From: Bedellia somnulentella
Lineage: Eukaryota; Arthropoda; Insecta; Lepidoptera; Bedelliidae
Direction of reading: 5' to 3'
DNA length: 64,000 nt
Assembly: GCA_963576735.1 (NCBI GenBank)
Contig: OY755186.1
Coordinates: forward strand, 12,263,970 to 12,327,969
The first letter of the stretch is position 1. Every line of letters starts with the position of its first letter. Position numbers and translations under genes: made by a program. The notes below the pieces were generated by a model. It did no database searches. It was not told where the DNA came from and worked only from the letters and a program-made list of their open reading frames with translations. Of the stretch, positions 38,801 to 47,302 are shown piece by piece.

Positions 38801-39902
38801 ACAACGATAGTATCAATAGTGGCGACGCCAAGGCGTCGATCAGAATGTCCAACGTCGATAGGAGTTACTACGACGAAGGCTACGAGAATACCAATCGCGG
38901 GCATGAGAGTATTTCCATCGATTGCTAATATACTTGACACGCATACATTTGTGGCGATCTGTGTTGTGTCAGTCTAGTATAGCCATAACCCATTTGTTAC
39001 TGTGTTTAGTGACTAGGATTATTGGGGGTTCAAGTGATTGTTGAACAATGTGGCTAGAGATAGATCATGAACCATCCTATATTCTACAATTATATCACGA
39101 CTTCAAAAGTAGCTACGTAATTTCTTATTTTGATGCCCTGCCTACCCATTCTTGGGATCTAAAGCCGTGAGCATATGTATGTAAATATTTAAGCGTGTAA
39201 GTATTTATGAATACGTCATATGATAATAAGTCTTGCCATTCCTCTAACCCATCATGCATTTGTTATTTCAGTCCGTGATTTTTTCTCATTTTTTCCCGCA
39301 TGCCTTAGCGACCCGGATATATGGTAAAAGGATTTAACGTAAAGAAAGCTTCACAACAAGTGACAAGATAAGTTCCTTAAAATAAAACTACCGAAGCTGG
39401 TACTGGTATTTCATACCCTAAAACTTAGTTGAAACAATTATAATGGATTGGAGTCGAAAAAAGCATTAATAATAAAATAGCGTGTTTAATAAATTTATGA
39501 AAATCAATTGATAGAAGTCAGGGAGGTTTTTCAGGATCGCACAAATCGTTCCTGCCCACAGCATCGAGAATAATGGCGTGAGTATGTTGAAGTACTCACA
39601 GCAATTGCGTCAACATTATGCCCTTTAGTAACTTCTTAGACTCACAATCAATCAAGATATAAATAATCACTACGAACATCCGACAAGAAAGGGCAAAGGC
39701 GTGTGAAGCTATCTCAATCGCCTAGATAGATACTACATGATCATATTACTCAAACCTCCGTTTCAAAGGTTATTATGATAGAAAATTGCATCTATTATTT
39801 GAAAGAAATGGCTACCCCTAGACATAAATCTTAGGTTAGTACTCACCTTTTCACAAACACTTCTGCATGTCCCCGTAGCCTTTTCACAGCACGCCGATAT
39901 GT
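8198..39902 (-). CDS. RECK: RECK, GPI-anchored cysteine-rich protein with Kazal motifs
   Basis: Minus-strand exons in gene order: 39847-39902, 21836-21919, 20980-21016, 19827 to beyond 19912 (gap), 19066-19263, 18140-18381, 17508-17640, 16452-16593, 15544-15655, 14775-14940, 13791-13946, 13281-13475, 12402-12576, 9971-10113, 9227-9366 and 8198-8830. All phases from 19263 to the stop agree. About 900 residues are visible; the vertebrate protein has about 970. Domains in order: N-terminal cysteine-knot repeats (ISACCEK, ALFSCVQ, PCCAES, AKLHCCHK); a frizzled-like region (CSLGCSGLTYCSQLNSRPT, SLCARLTPV); an EGF-like Cys segment; three Kazal units (the second has NPVCDSDGRTHTNPC, the third VCGMNGVTYSSEC); and a hydrophobic C-terminus fitting a GPI signal. 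In vertebrates RECK restrains metalloproteinases at the cell surface and acts in Wnt7 reception with Gpr124; insect function is inferred. The start codon is not fixed (see 55100-55183). Confidence 0.93.
9015..9122 (-). repeat. SINE-like family 1, 5'-truncated copy
   Basis: This is the 3' half of the family (GGCCGTAAATCCC, AGCCAGAGCTTTAGAG, GATGGGTCTC on the plus strand) inside the RECK intron between exons 9227 and 8830. Confidence 0.7.
9437..9575 (-). repeat. tRNA-headed SINE family 2, fragment
   Basis: It matches the body of the family seen complete at 12597-12975: ACGTTTTGCTTGGACAGTGT, GGGCAGGCATATC, ACACTGTCACATGACTAA and CTCAGCCATATG, on the opposite strand. Confidence 0.65.
10268..10483. 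repeat. Short inverted-repeat element in RECK intron
   Basis: CGTTCGTCGCACACGAC at the left and GTCGTGTGCGAACG at the right are inverted copies about 200 bp apart, in DNA more GC-rich than the surrounding intron. No coding sense is seen. It is probably a MITE remnant; target-site copies are not clear. Confidence 0.4.
10880..11075. other. GC-rich island in AT-rich RECK intron
   Basis: The stretch is rich in CG and GCGC dinucleotides, while the flanks are over 70% AT. A 135-codon open frame crosses it, but it has no recognisable domain and looks like a by-product of base composition. A second short GC-rich patch is at 11850-11935. They may be repeat fragments or regulatory DNA; nothing decides this. 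Confidence 0.35.
11311..11545 (-). repeat. SINE-like family 1, near full-length copy
   Basis: In the element's sense direction it runs from a GTGTCGGCTTAGAATA head through CCCATTTCTACCCGTG, GGCGACTTAGGGTTTAGGGG and GGTTGGAGAACC to GGGATTTATAGCCGTGAGTA and a TATGTATG tail. Confidence 0.8.
11674..11831. repeat. Foldback hairpin, about 54-bp arms
   Basis: GTAAGCGATACAGTTTTCGT at 11674 and its near complement ending at 11831 (ACAAAAACTGTATTGCTTAC) continue pairing up to AAATATTT on both sides. The loop is about 50 bp. It is a MITE-like palindrome inside the RECK intron with no coding content. Confidence 0.65.
12402..12576 (-). CDS. RECK: RECK exon encoding Kazal 1 with a lost cysteine
   Basis: It encodes MECNACACYAGERVC and then LPCNC followed by HHLPVHAAGRLYPNVC. 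The equivalent vertebrate stretch has PVCG, so the third Kazal cysteine is replaced by histidine. The next exon (9971-10113) has FGSAS where vertebrates have FGSC. Both borders fit phase. Confidence 0.9.
12597..12975 (+). repeat. tRNA-headed SINE family 2, full-length copy
   Basis: The head resembles a tRNA promoter: a box-A-like TAGTCCAGTGGGTAGA and a box-B-like GAGTTCCAATCC about 45 bases later. The body (TTTGTCTTTTCTAAAGTCAT, GGTTGTTAACGGTGAG, GATAGGCCTGCCCCCTATCA) leads to a tail CGGCGTGAACGTTTATGTTA. It lies immediately 5' of RECK exon 12402-12576 in gene orientation. Confidence 0.75.
13015..13140 (-). repeat. LINE A 3' fragment
   Basis: The sense translation KAYMKRLMNVNEAREVCQDR matches the C-terminal end of the large LINE at 29.1-31.1 kb (KRLMDVNEAREVCQDR). 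Confidence 0.65.
14280..14402 (-). pseudogene. Decayed copy 1 of RECK exon 11
   Basis: This is a third copy of the same unit. The reading frame aligns residue by residue with the functional exon (APPRLTTHLLYAKLTPVR) and then meets TAA in place of the glutamate codon. One conserved Cys is Tyr, and the donor GTGAGT has become TTGAGT. Confidence 0.8.
14520..14645 (-). pseudogene. Decayed copy 2 of RECK exon 11
   Basis: About 250 bp from the functional exon, the same exon end, GTGAGC donor and flanking intron recur (ACACAATCCTAGTACAT in both flanks). The frame is broken by small indels and reaches a stop early. No acceptor-side exon half is present. Confidence 0.75.
14775..14940 (-). CDS. RECK: RECK exon 11, functional copy of a triplicated exon
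   Basis: It opens after TTTCCAG with GHSSLLCLPECLELVSACI and closes with HSLCARLTPVREDAPCVSL and a GTGAGT donor. This matches the vertebrate segment with SICELLSPTDD. It joins its neighbours in phase. Confidence 0.9.
14996..15215 (-). repeat. tRNA-headed SINE family 2, 5'-truncated copy
   Basis: On the minus strand it runs from the CTCAGTTTGTACTTAGTC body to CGGCGTGAACGTTTATGTTA followed by several TTATG repeats. Confidence 0.75.
16190..16432 (+). repeat. SINE-like family 1, full-length copy
   Basis: It runs from GCTGTGTAGTGTCGGCTTAG through GGGCGATGCGGTTGGAGACC and CAAAAGTGGCTGAGGAATTT to GCCGTGAGTATATGTATGTA. It sits just 20 bp from the donor of RECK exon 16452-16593. Confidence 0.9.
16452..16593 (-). 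CDS. RECK: RECK exon 9, start of frizzled-like domain
   Basis: It encodes VDAPCSLGCSGLTYCSQLNS, then RPTTLFRSCNARADLDAHFA, ending at GG|GTTGGT. The alternative donor four bases further on breaks the phase with the next exon, so this donor was chosen. The next exon continues YVTVSGLKL. Confidence 0.88.
16925..17023 (-). pseudogene. Partial copy of RECK exon 9 with open frame
   Basis: About 430 bp upstream in gene orientation, the acceptor-side two thirds of exon 9 and about 100 bp of intron are repeated. The frame stays open for the whole copied part, with one amino-acid change (Ser to Ala) and five silent changes. The acceptor ATAG is changed to ATAC, and the exon 3' end is replaced by unrelated sequence with a possible weak GTACTA donor, then a stop. 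It is either a recently disabled alternative exon or a young duplication. Confidence 0.8.
18140..18381 (-). CDS. RECK: RECK exon 7, cysteine-knot repeats with Ala/Gly loop
   Basis: It encodes LPCCAESSNPQCRSSCEAA, an Ala/Gly-rich loop from a degenerate GGAGCG repeat (RAGAGAGAEAGVDV), and ends DAAKLHCCHK, which matches vertebrate AKLHCCSK. It joins in phase on both sides. Confidence 0.9.
18608..18858 (+). repeat. SINE-like family 1, full-length copy
   Basis: It starts at GCTGTGTAGTGTCGGCTTAG and ends GCCGTGAGTATTTGTATGTA plus ATGTATGT. It is in the RECK intron antisense to the gene. Confidence 0.9.
19645..19712 (-). pseudogene. Decayed copy of RECK exon 5 end
   Basis: It repeats the 3' end and donor of exon 5 (CAGCGCCAGCAGGATTCACA on the minus strand; donor GTGCGT in place of GTACGT). 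A 4-base deletion shifts the frame, and one of the paired Cys codons is Ser. A 3' LINE fragment (19740-19800) separates it from the real exon. Confidence 0.75.
19740..19800 (-). repeat. LINE B 3'-end fragment
   Basis: The minus strand reads GGGGGAGGCCTATGTCCAGC and then GTCTATAGGCTGATGCG, identical in layout to the 3' end of the LINE at 61650-61722. Confidence 0.8.
19827..19912 (-). CDS. RECK: RECK exon 5, truncated by assembly gap
   Basis: It encodes DLLPACRRSDELALFSCVQR and then QQDSHHCC, with donor GTACGT giving the phase needed by exon 19066-19263. The 5' part, expected to hold the second CC repeat of the family, falls in the run of N. Confidence 0.85.
19913..20112. other. Assembly gap, 200 N
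   Basis: Exactly 200 N, a round number that suggests a gap of unknown true length. It removes the beginning of RECK exon 5 and its acceptor. The right edge opens inside a SINE-like family 1 copy (20113-20170, minus strand). Confidence 0.99.
20763..20905 (+). repeat. LINE A 3' fragment
   Basis: It matches the last coding part and 3' end of LINE A (AAAAGAGCATGTATGAGAAG, GGTTTGTCAAGATCGTAC, CTCTGCCTACCCCAATGGGA, GGCGTGAGTATAAG) and ends in AAGTAAGTAAG. Confidence 0.75.
21598..21674 (-). repeat. tRNA-derived sequence (SINE head or tRNA pseudogene)
   Basis: The minus strand reads ACGGTAGCTCAATTGGCAGA, later GCGGGTTCGATTCCCGC and CTGTGTCG. The D arm, T arm and most of the acceptor stem are good (one T-T mismatch), but the anticodon stem does not pair, so a working tRNA is unlikely. 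Confidence 0.6.
21733..21815 (+). repeat. LINE A 3' fragment beside RECK exon 3
   Basis: ATCGATGAATGTAAATGAAG, CTAGATCATGC and CTCTGCGCCCACCCCAACAG resemble the LINE A end in degenerate form. It ends about 20 bp from the exon donor at 21835. Confidence 0.5.
22485..22660 (-). repeat. LINE A 3' fragment
   Basis: Plus-strand text CAGAGACTATTGATCGCCAT, GACAAACCTCTCTTGCTTCC and TTCTCATACATGCTCTTTTA is the reverse of LINE A's C-terminal coding end. Confidence 0.75.
22661..28225. other. RECK intron, no gene seen
   Basis: AT-rich intronic DNA. It contains a LINE A remnant at about 23525-23660 and many short open frames without codon bias or domains. A slightly GC-richer patch at 27660-27880 has no recognisable content. 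No RNA gene or exon could be supported. Confidence 0.6.
28226..28428 (+). mobile_element. Short Helitron-like non-autonomous element
   Basis: It begins TCTATATATATAAAAGAAAG, carries TTATAACTCACGAAC, and ends after CGAAGCCGGGGCGGACCACT, a GC-rich stem-like end in the style of lepidopteran Helitrons. A related 5' part recurs at 32840-32990 on the other strand (GTGTTAGCTACACTTTTATA). The terminal CTRR motif is not clean. Confidence 0.5.
29115..31078 (-). mobile_element. LINE A: non-LTR retrotransposon, 5'-truncated and inactive
   Basis: Two frames, 30618-31064 and 29252-30601, are joined by a one-base shift near 30635. The second is a reverse transcriptase: KAVIMPLYKGKGS and NYRGISLLS, then CSFIDLEKAYDRV (first catalytic Asp), SRGVRQGCVASPWLFNLF and LLYADNQVLL, where the second Asp of YADD is Asn. 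Downstream are MLRWFGHIERMDD and a C-terminal RxVCQDR block, then a 3' end GGCGTGAGTATATGTATGTA. The endonuclease region is missing. The clade is not assigned with certainty. The element is inactive: frameshift, altered YADD, truncation. Confidence 0.85.
31079..32542. mobile_element. Composite 1.46-kb element with AACCGACTTC ends, copy 1
   Basis: It starts TAACCGACTTCAAAAAAAGG and ends GAAGTCGGTTTTT. It is colinear with 58128-59489 over most of its length. It contains a piece of SINE family 2 (31590-31760) and a large terminal foldback (31979-32542). No coding capacity is seen; it is probably a non-autonomous DNA element. Confidence 0.7.
31979..32542. repeat. Foldback with about 200-bp arms
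   Basis: The left arm (AAAACCGACTTCATAG, ACAATCTAGTACTAAAAAGT, ACACGCGTCAGTTCAAC) is repeated in reverse on the right (GTTGAACTGACGCGTGTGGA, ACTTTTTAGTACTAGATTGT, CTATGAAGTCGGTTTT). Divergence between the arms is low. Confidence 0.8.
33780..33967 (-). repeat. SINE-like family 1 copy, 5'-truncated
   Basis: The reverse strand carries the full 3' part up to ACTAACGGTATTGGGG, with the GCCGGTAGTATATGTATGTA tail variant. Confidence 0.8.
34585..35394 (+). mobile_element. TRIM: miniature LTR retrotransposon, complete
   Basis: Two near-identical 259-bp LTRs (34585-34843 and 35136-35394) begin TGTAGC and end CTCCACA. They are followed by a primer-binding-like TTGGTGACCACCG and preceded by a purine tract GAGGGGGAGTAA. 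The 292-bp interior has no protease, reverse transcriptase or integrase. AAAC flanks both ends (34581-34584 and 35395-35398) as the target duplication. It depends on proteins of an unseen autonomous partner. Confidence 0.88.
35491..35728 (+). repeat. SINE-like family 1 copy in tandem unit 1
   Basis: It runs from TGTTGTGTAGAATAGTACT to AGCCGTGAGAATATGTATGT. ATTAACAA borders both sides as a probable target duplication. Confidence 0.85.
36116..36354 (+). repeat. SINE-like family 1, subfamily copy with target duplication
   Basis: A subfamily with GCCGTGTAGTGCCGGCTTAG, ATGTCGCTACCCCTTCC and GAAGCGACTAAGGG. It is flanked by CAAAAAGACTT on both sides, an 11-bp target duplication that fixes its ends. 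Confidence 0.9.
36820..39840. other. RECK intron, no gene seen
   Basis: AT-rich DNA with degenerate SINE pieces at about 37910-38040 (minus), 38590-38700 (minus) and 39105-39182 (plus, ending AAAGCCGTGAGCATATGTAT), plus a LINE A remnant at 39495-39585. A GC-richer patch at 38200-38420 has no recognisable content. Confidence 0.55.
39847..39902 (-). CDS. RECK: RECK exon 2: first cysteine-knot repeat
   Basis: TTTTTTCAG acceptor, then ISACCEKATGTCRSVCEK in phase with exon 21836-21919 (MSLVEIATSSAMRAERIEKI), and a GTGAGT donor. This matches the vertebrate start ALCCNHSKDNQMCRDVCEQIF. The first two bases need one base left over from the preceding exon. Confidence 0.85.
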
Positions 39903-39959
39903 CTGAAAAAATGGGTTCATTAATATATTATAATTGTGTACTTACACACAATTACATTA

Positions 39960-41990
39960 AATATGTCCTAGCTGGTGCAAATAGTGCCTTTCAATATAAT
40001 TATATATTAACAAAGAAAAAATGAACGCTTTACTTGAATAAATACTATTATATACAAATACTACATAATATACACTCAATAATGTACAACCGTAGCCTTT
40101 ACAAAATAAAGTTATATTGTCGCAAAGAGAAATTCGATAATATGGAAAATATCTTGACCGACGTTGTAGGCCATATATAATTTCTTGGCTACTAACGAAT
40201 AAAGAGATAATTTCTTTTGCCAAAAATGCGTAATCTTTCACTAATCACTACCATAAAACTCGGAACATAAGTCTTATACCCCAGGGACGAGCATAATTTT
40301 TTAAACAATGCAAATAAACCTGGCTTTGATATCCACGTTTAGCCGAAAGTTACTATAATTGTGATATTTGTATGTTAAAAAGTGTATTTCCAACAGGTTG
40401 GTAAATTATTGCCAGCCATTCATAACGAGCGTGCCAACTATAAAGCAACCGCCAGCGACTGATGGCTGAAAGTCTTTTGATCTACGTCTTTTGAAACACA
40501 CTTTTTTATTTATTTCTATTGAGCTATATCTTCAAAGATAATAACTAAACGAAAATTACGACAGTGCTATATACTATTTCATTTACATTCTTGGTTTTTT
40601 ATTACGACAAACAAGTAATTCAGTAAATAATAATGAACATTTTATTTCATAAACATTTTTAAAGTGTTTTTATACCCTGCCTAGTCAGCTTAGAGAGTAC
40701 TCCCTTTAATTTCTTTAAAAAATGAAATAAAGGAGCTTATACTGTTCAGCTTATAACAAATTGATATTCAAGAGGAAGGTTTATATGTAACAAATATAAG
40801 GTTTGTTTCCACGAGGACAACTGAACTTTTTATGAATCCCTACAGTGACGAACAATATAAAACTCTTGACTAATAATTTACCGCCTATCGATAATCGCGG
40901 CAGTTCTCCTAAAAAGGGGTCACCTAAACTAAGCTAACAATTCTACAGCCACTTTTGAAATTATCATCCAGGTATAGATTAGGTAGTGCTATTCCAATCT
41001 ACTACTCTGCTGTATGCTGTAATATAGCACCTCCGTCATACTTAACATATGAGCGTAAAATTTCGTGAACGACAGCGATGTCTAAAACGCATCCTACACA
41101 TTATTTAAATCCAATTAAGTGAATACTAGCATTAGTAGACCTCCCAAGAATCTAGTTCAATCAGTAGATCCCAGACGACACGATCAAAGGAATATTAATC
41201 AGAATGGGATCGTTCCAGTACAGTTAAATATCATTATTATAATGGTCTGGAACAGGATATTCGCGCGTTATATTAAAGAGACCACATCACGATGAGTTAT
41301 TTACTTGATTCTTTCCCGCCATACGGCGTATTACGTATGCTAAGCGCATCAAGTCATTTAGGTATGCTGTAATCTACATGCATCAACTAGAAAACGTTTT
41401 GGTCGCCGTGTGAAGTTAATAGGGAAATTGATAATTGGTTCATAGAATATTCGTCTCGTTATTACATATTTCATAATAACCATGAAGAAATAGCAGCGGC
41501 TAGGCTACGAAATAAACTCGTAATCCTTTTTTGGGATTTTAGTCGTGATTAGTTCGCACGGGTAGTGTTTAACTTCTCTTTCTTATGAAATTTCGCGTGA
41601 AAGTGCGCTTAAAGGTAGATTTCTAAGAGAATTATTAAAATTGGATGCGTGACTTTGGATATTCATCTATTGACAAACGCACAAACACAAATAAAGCTTG
41701 TTTCTTTATAATTGAGGCTACAATTGCAACAGGATTGAGATCAAAAAATTGACAATATAATGTTTTGATTATTAATTTCTTTGTAAAGAAAAGTGGTACA
41801 ACAGAATTTCGTAATTTTCTGAATAATCAATCATAACTACAAATTTTAGGTAAACTGCACCCACATTTACTACGGAAAAAAGGGTTTATTGTTTTTTTTA
41901 GTACTGTTTACTACTGGATTTTTTATTTAAACTAAAACTTGAAATATCTCAGTACCATCATTTTATTGTTATTACACCACTTTTGTTCTG
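39960..41990. other. Intergenic or long RECK intron, no gene seen
   Basis: AT-rich DNA without coding signal. A degenerate minus-strand SINE piece may be present at 40905-40970. Confidence 0.5.
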
Positions 41991-42524
41991 ATAGCCTCAA
42001 TTACATACGTGCATATACTCACGCCTTTAGTTCCCATTGGGGTGGGCAGAGACTATCGATCGCGTCAATAAGTATAGAGAATTATGAATTACCTTGCGCG
42101 TTCCCGTACGCGAGCACCACGGCGTACACGATGAGTCGATACTTCCATCCTCTCCTTGGCAACGAAAGTCTTTGGTTTTCATAACTATATATATCCATAT
42201 TTCTTCAATTATCCATCCTCGCTCAACCGAATTAGCGTCTGTGTGAAAAACGAAGATACATTTGATGTTGTTTATATAGTTTCCGACATATGTTATTCGC
42301 AGATAAACAAAATAATATCAAAGGCAACGCCGCATATTCATTACCACATCAACTCTTTATGAGCTACTAGGAATTATTTCAAAACAGTTTAAGGGCAGGT
42401 GGTATTGAAAAACGGAATCGTGTTTATAAAGTCCGAGACTTATTTGGAAGGAAGAAAAATGTATAGTCTAGATGGTGTTGTATAAAGATAGAGGATATTT
42501 TGGTCAAATAGGCAATGTGCTCAA

Positions 42525-42690
42525 GAAGGCAGGCGTCCGTATCTTAAAGAATAAAATGGCATCTATGAAAATATCGATAAATGTAAATGAAGTACGAGAA
42601 GTTTGCAATCGATAATCGTAGAAAATGGCGATCGATAATCTCTGCCTACCCCGATGGTAACTAAAGGCATAAGAATATGAAAGTATGCAA
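42525..42690 (+). repeat. LINE A 3' fragment
   Basis: GGCATCTATGAAAATATCGA, AATGAAGTACGAGAAGTTTG, CTCTGCCTACCCCGATGGTA and AAGGCATAAGAATATG match the LINE A end. A smaller reverse piece is at 42010-42065. Confidence 0.65.
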
Positions 42691-42984
42691 GAAAAAAAAA
42701 TCTAAGTAAATTTAAGACAAAATGAGGGTTTAGTGATAACATAGGGATGTGGAATAAAAGTAGATTTAATGCGGAAATGAGCCCTGTAGGAAGTCTATGT
42801 ATGACGTAAATTTAAATGAAAGAGTGAAAATGCAGTCTGAAAGGGAAACGTGAGTAACATAAGTAACAAACATTACATACAGTCTGTGCATACATAAAGG
42901 ATGAGTGCTAGCAGTATTATTTAAAGATAGAAAACAAAATAACTTATTTTGTAAAAAGGTACTGACGAGAGTTTGTGGAAGGGA

Positions 42985-43386
42985 CCAACCAGGCTCCAAT
43001 TTCACCACGAGTACAATTGTCAGTGACATATGTCGAGCTACAATTGTCAAGCAAATTGTGACATATTACAATTTTATGAAATATTTTCTATAGAAATGCT
43101 TACAAGCTTGACAGGCATTTTGCTACAATTGTATGTATTACAATTGTGTTGTGAAACAGTAATTATTATTTTAGTCGACATATTTGTAGAATTGTCGTAG
43201 AATCTTGACATGAGATTGAGCACATGTCGGATTTGCGTGACAATTGTAGTATTTTGTGGTTGATACACGCGTATTTCAAAATGGCTCTCCATGCGAGTAG
43301 TAGTGGCGCTAGTGATAGTAACAGTGATCTTGAGGAATTTACAATTGTAGCACTTGTCGCGTTGGTGAAATTGGAGCCAGGGGGGT
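42985..43386. mobile_element. Foldback MITE dense in ACAATTGT palindromes
   Basis: The ends are inverted: GGCTCCAATTTCACCACGAG at the left and the complement of GTTGGTGAAATTGGAGCCAG at the right. Inside about 400 bp the palindrome ACAATTGT occurs six times, spread over both halves. No open frame of interest. Confidence 0.75.
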
Positions 43387-43387
43387 T

Positions 43388-43460
43388 ATCTTCGTTATCA
43401 TCATCATCGGCCAATAGACGTTTTCTGCTGGCTATAGGCCTCCTCCAGAGATATGGGGTT
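43388..43460 (-). repeat. LINE B 3'-end fragment
   Basis: The minus strand reads GGAGGAGGCCTATAGCCAGC, then GTCTATTGGCCGATGATGAT, a diverged copy of the LINE B end, abutting the foldback element. Confidence 0.7.
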
Positions 43461-43479
43461 TACGAAGACTAGATCTATA

Positions 43480-46400
43480 ATGTTAAAAGATTTAAACAAA
43501 ATTTCGGTGCAAGAGCATGTAAAGAAATAAAGTGTTATTAATGAATAAATAAAAAAGCTTAATCTTCATGTATTATAAGTAAAGAGAAAATTATAATCCA
43601 CAAAGATAACCTAATCTGTTCTAAAACATCTAAACCAATAGTAATGCAAGTTTTTTATTTTGCACAAATTTTGGTATGCAACTATGTGGTAGAAAAACAC
43701 TTTTACTAAAATTTTCTGATAATAAAACAGTCAGAAAAATATAGCATTCTTGAGCCTGAAATTTGTAACTTCATGATACGATTAGAAAACGTTAAATAAA
43801 TCTATCCAAAGAGGCCATAACTTTGAAAATTTAGAGCTTGCATTACAAATTGATATAGTACTCATCATAATAACTATTTTATCAGAGAAAAATATTTCAT
43901 ATCTAATTAATATATTCATTTGAATACATAATAAAATCAAACCTAATATTATATTCTAGTAATTCCATAGTAATTCACATTTGCGTAACTTTTTGTTACT
44001 TTTGTCAAGTAAGATTTTTTGGCAGATGATCCAACAAGTGTATTAAGAAAATTTCCTCCCATACGCATCTCAATGAGTATATTTTCAAGTAAATCTAAAC
44101 TTTTTCAAATTGTCTCTATACTTGTTAGTTTTTGTATATGAAAAATAACCCAGGAATTCCAGCAAAAGTTATTGAAATTAAAAGTTTAACGGATAAGATT
44201 TTCATCAAGTTTTTATTTAAGTGCCATTGTAACACTATAAAATAATTAGTAAAAAACTTACGAGACTGCAGTTATCTAATTCGGTGAAGACACTATCATC
44301 TTTAATTTATCAAAGGGTATCGTAGACTTTCCTCTTTCATATATAAATCACTTCAAGTAAACAACCTGACACTTGTTATCTTTTGATGAACATTTTAGCT
44401 TCTCATAATTTCTTATCACTATTTATTTTAACTTAAAAATCTTTATTTTTTAACTTCTAGTTATATTATATAAATATCGTTGCGCGGGAAATCTTAGATT
44501 TAGGATTTTAAAAGTTTTATTTATTCCGTCCGCACACGTGATAATCAGGAGTTACCGCGCGCAAGTCAACCCCACACACGACTAGCCTCACGCCAAATTG
44601 ACGCGCCACTAAATAGATGGACCAGCATAAATTGATTCAACTACATGCTGCTTCAATTTTCTCTTTCACTCTACAACACATCACATATATTTATCTCATT
44701 CCATTGACTCCGCCAGATGAACCCCTATTGAGCTCGTTAGTCATTAATTAATTCTGCATAAGAAAAACTTTTAATTTAGATGGTGGCACAGATGGTGCAG
44801 TTCGGGATTGATGTGGGAGTATTATGAAAAATGTTTAATTGTTTTAAATGTGATGCTAAAGTTAGTAAAGCAGTCTTCGCTCGAACTTCTGTCAGCGCAA
44901 ATTGGAATTGACGACTGTTTTCGTTCGAATGAAGTCACAGCTTTTACGACCGGGTCGTATCTTTGCATTACCTAAGACAGCTACTGGGTACTAACTTTAA
45001 AGTTATAGCTTACCTGCGGTGGAATTTTCAATTTCCTGTGGCGATATTCACTTTTCCACAAACCTGGAAGAACTCACTTAACCTAAAAATTTATCTAATT
45101 AGTTAATGGAAGTTTAGTAAAATAGTTGGTCTTTTGGAGAGATGCACTTGACAACCAACAGAAGGACATCTTAGATCCACTTGAACAGGGCCCGGCGCCA
45201 ACAGATGCATTTTTTACTCTTAACTAGACTCATAATTGACAGTTAACTTTCAATGACTGCCACTTAAGTATTTTTTACGGAGTGATTAGTTATCTGTTTA
45301 AGACTAGTAGACCGCTCCAGCATCGCATGGGTTTTTCAAAAGAGCATGATGATATGTACCCTGTAGCTGTAGCATTCCTGAATAGTGTAGCTTTCTGATT
45401 ATGAATGGTTGAAGATTAGCTCTTACAAACAAACAAGTTTAAAACTTCATGTCTATAAAACAATCCGTTGTTTCTGATTAGCCCATATTAATAAGATCAT
45501 ACTTAGTCACATTACAATCACAGAAACGTGTCATTTATAATAATAATTATCTGATTTGTTTTATCGTTTAATATTTGCGACTTACTTTTTTTTATTTCTT
45601 GAAAGATTTTTGCGATTAAATGAGATTTTATTTACAAAAGGATCATAATCACGATATTTAAAAAAGTACTACGTGCAAAGGCATGATTTTACTTATTCAC
45701 GTGCTGAAGTTCTGAACCAGTTGTATCGGAAAATAAAATCCATGGAGAGAAAATCGGAAAAGAGATCTTTCATGAATAAATCTACATAATGGGCTTTCGG
45801 GTCTATGAATTTAACATATGAAGAGGTAATAGAAACCACTAGACGCAACCCGTAGGTTAGAAATAAGACATCTACTGCAAAAAGTTAAGTTTTATCGTGA
45901 GTTATCAATGCAATGCAAGAATATTTATTGTCACGGAAATCTCATTAGCAGTACGAATTAATAAGACCTGTGAAGCTGAAACAATATAATTTAGTAGATA
46001 AATACAGCAAGGCCAGATAAAACACACATTGTTTTTAATTTAAAAAAAAACAGATCTAAGCTAATTATGGTTACACTAAATATTAAGTAGGAGGTTTTCG
46101 GGCTGAAGGTCTTGACCAAAAGAAAAAAGTTAGCCCCTAACACCCCTTTATCGTCGTGATACAAAAAAAAGGTAATATGGAAATACGAACTAGGCGCTTA
46201 GACGCATTAAAATGCCCGCGCCCGTGTCACACACATGTGGCGTTAGTTCAGTGCATCCCAAACTTTTTGCTAATTAAAAAACTTTGCATATTAAAATAGG
46301 AGCAAGTTTTTAATGAAGAGCGATTACATACTGCATTCAAAAATATACAATTACATAAAGTTTTAAGAACGATTAATAGGAGTTTTTTACCCATAAATTT

Positions 46401-46940
46401 ATTTTTTATAATGATTTATTTTATAAACCAGTATTTTGCCTCTGGCAATAGCAAGCCCTCGGTTAGATTAGAACCTAGTTTGTGTTACCATAGCACTATT
46501 TGTTACTTCAAAAATGCAGTTATTCCTATTTATGTACGATTGGTTTAGTTGTAAAGTGCAATGTTAACATTATGAAATGAGTTATCTATCTATATCAGTT
46601 TCTATATACTGTGTGTTACATACAGTGTGTACATTTGCTTGCAGTGTGTACAGGTGCAACCTGCTGACCTTATATTGTCTCTGGTTGACGAAAATACAAA
46701 CGAATAAGGCTTAGGTCTATGGGATCTAAAGTGGTGATTGTATTTTATCGTTATGACTAACTGCCATAACTTTCGCACGCAAAGACGTATTCAAAGGTTC
46801 TAAATATGGCTTTAATTCGGAAGCTCAAACTTACCTTGAATAGGAATATATTGTCCTTTGCACATACACCATATCAATTGAAAATAAATGTATACTTAAT
46901 AATTATTATTTTTACCACTAGATTAGATGAATATATTTAT
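43480..46940. other. No gene seen
   Basis: Very AT-rich DNA without open frames of note or recognised repeats. A short GC-richer segment at 44525-44610 has no identified role. Confidence 0.5.
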
Positions 46941-46951
46941 ATGAATATAGA

Positions 46952-47207
46952 ATTTTGCTGAGTAGTGTCGGCATAGAATAACACTACCCCATTTCTTCCG
47001 GTGGGTGTACGTAAGAGGCGACTAACGGATTTGGAGCTTTTAAGGGATTTTTGGGCGATGTGGTTGGAGACCCATCACCAACAACCTTTATTTCATCATC
47101 TTTTCCCCACACAACTTCCAAAAGTGGCTAAGGAATTTCTAATTCCCTAGCTCTGGCTACCCCTTCAAGGGATTTATAGCCGTGAGTATGTGTATGTATG
47201 TATGTAT
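46952..47207 (+). repeat. SINE-like family 1 copy carrying NDUFS1 flank
   Basis: It shares private variants with the copy at 62905-63150 (TTTCATCATCTT, GGCTAAGGAATTTC, ATTCCCTAG, CCCTTCAAGGG), and the following about 95 bp (47208-47303) matches the NDUFS1 intron next to that copy. The two are therefore one duplicated segment. Confidence 0.88.
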
Positions 47208-47302
47208 GCAATCAACATGTTTTGTATTTCCAATCGCTATAAATCACAGATTTCAATAATTATTGTTACCCTTACAAACAACACAATACAAACCTCTCCA
47301 AA

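Noticed and set aside
39957..40241. 94-codon minus-strand frame upstream of RECK exon 2 as its first exon
   Set aside because: It has no suitable donor in the needed phase, no clear signal peptide, and AT-rich random-looking codon use.
43074..43472. Open frames on both strands in the foldback element at 43 kb
   Set aside because: They arise from the inverted ends of the MITE and contain no protein motif.
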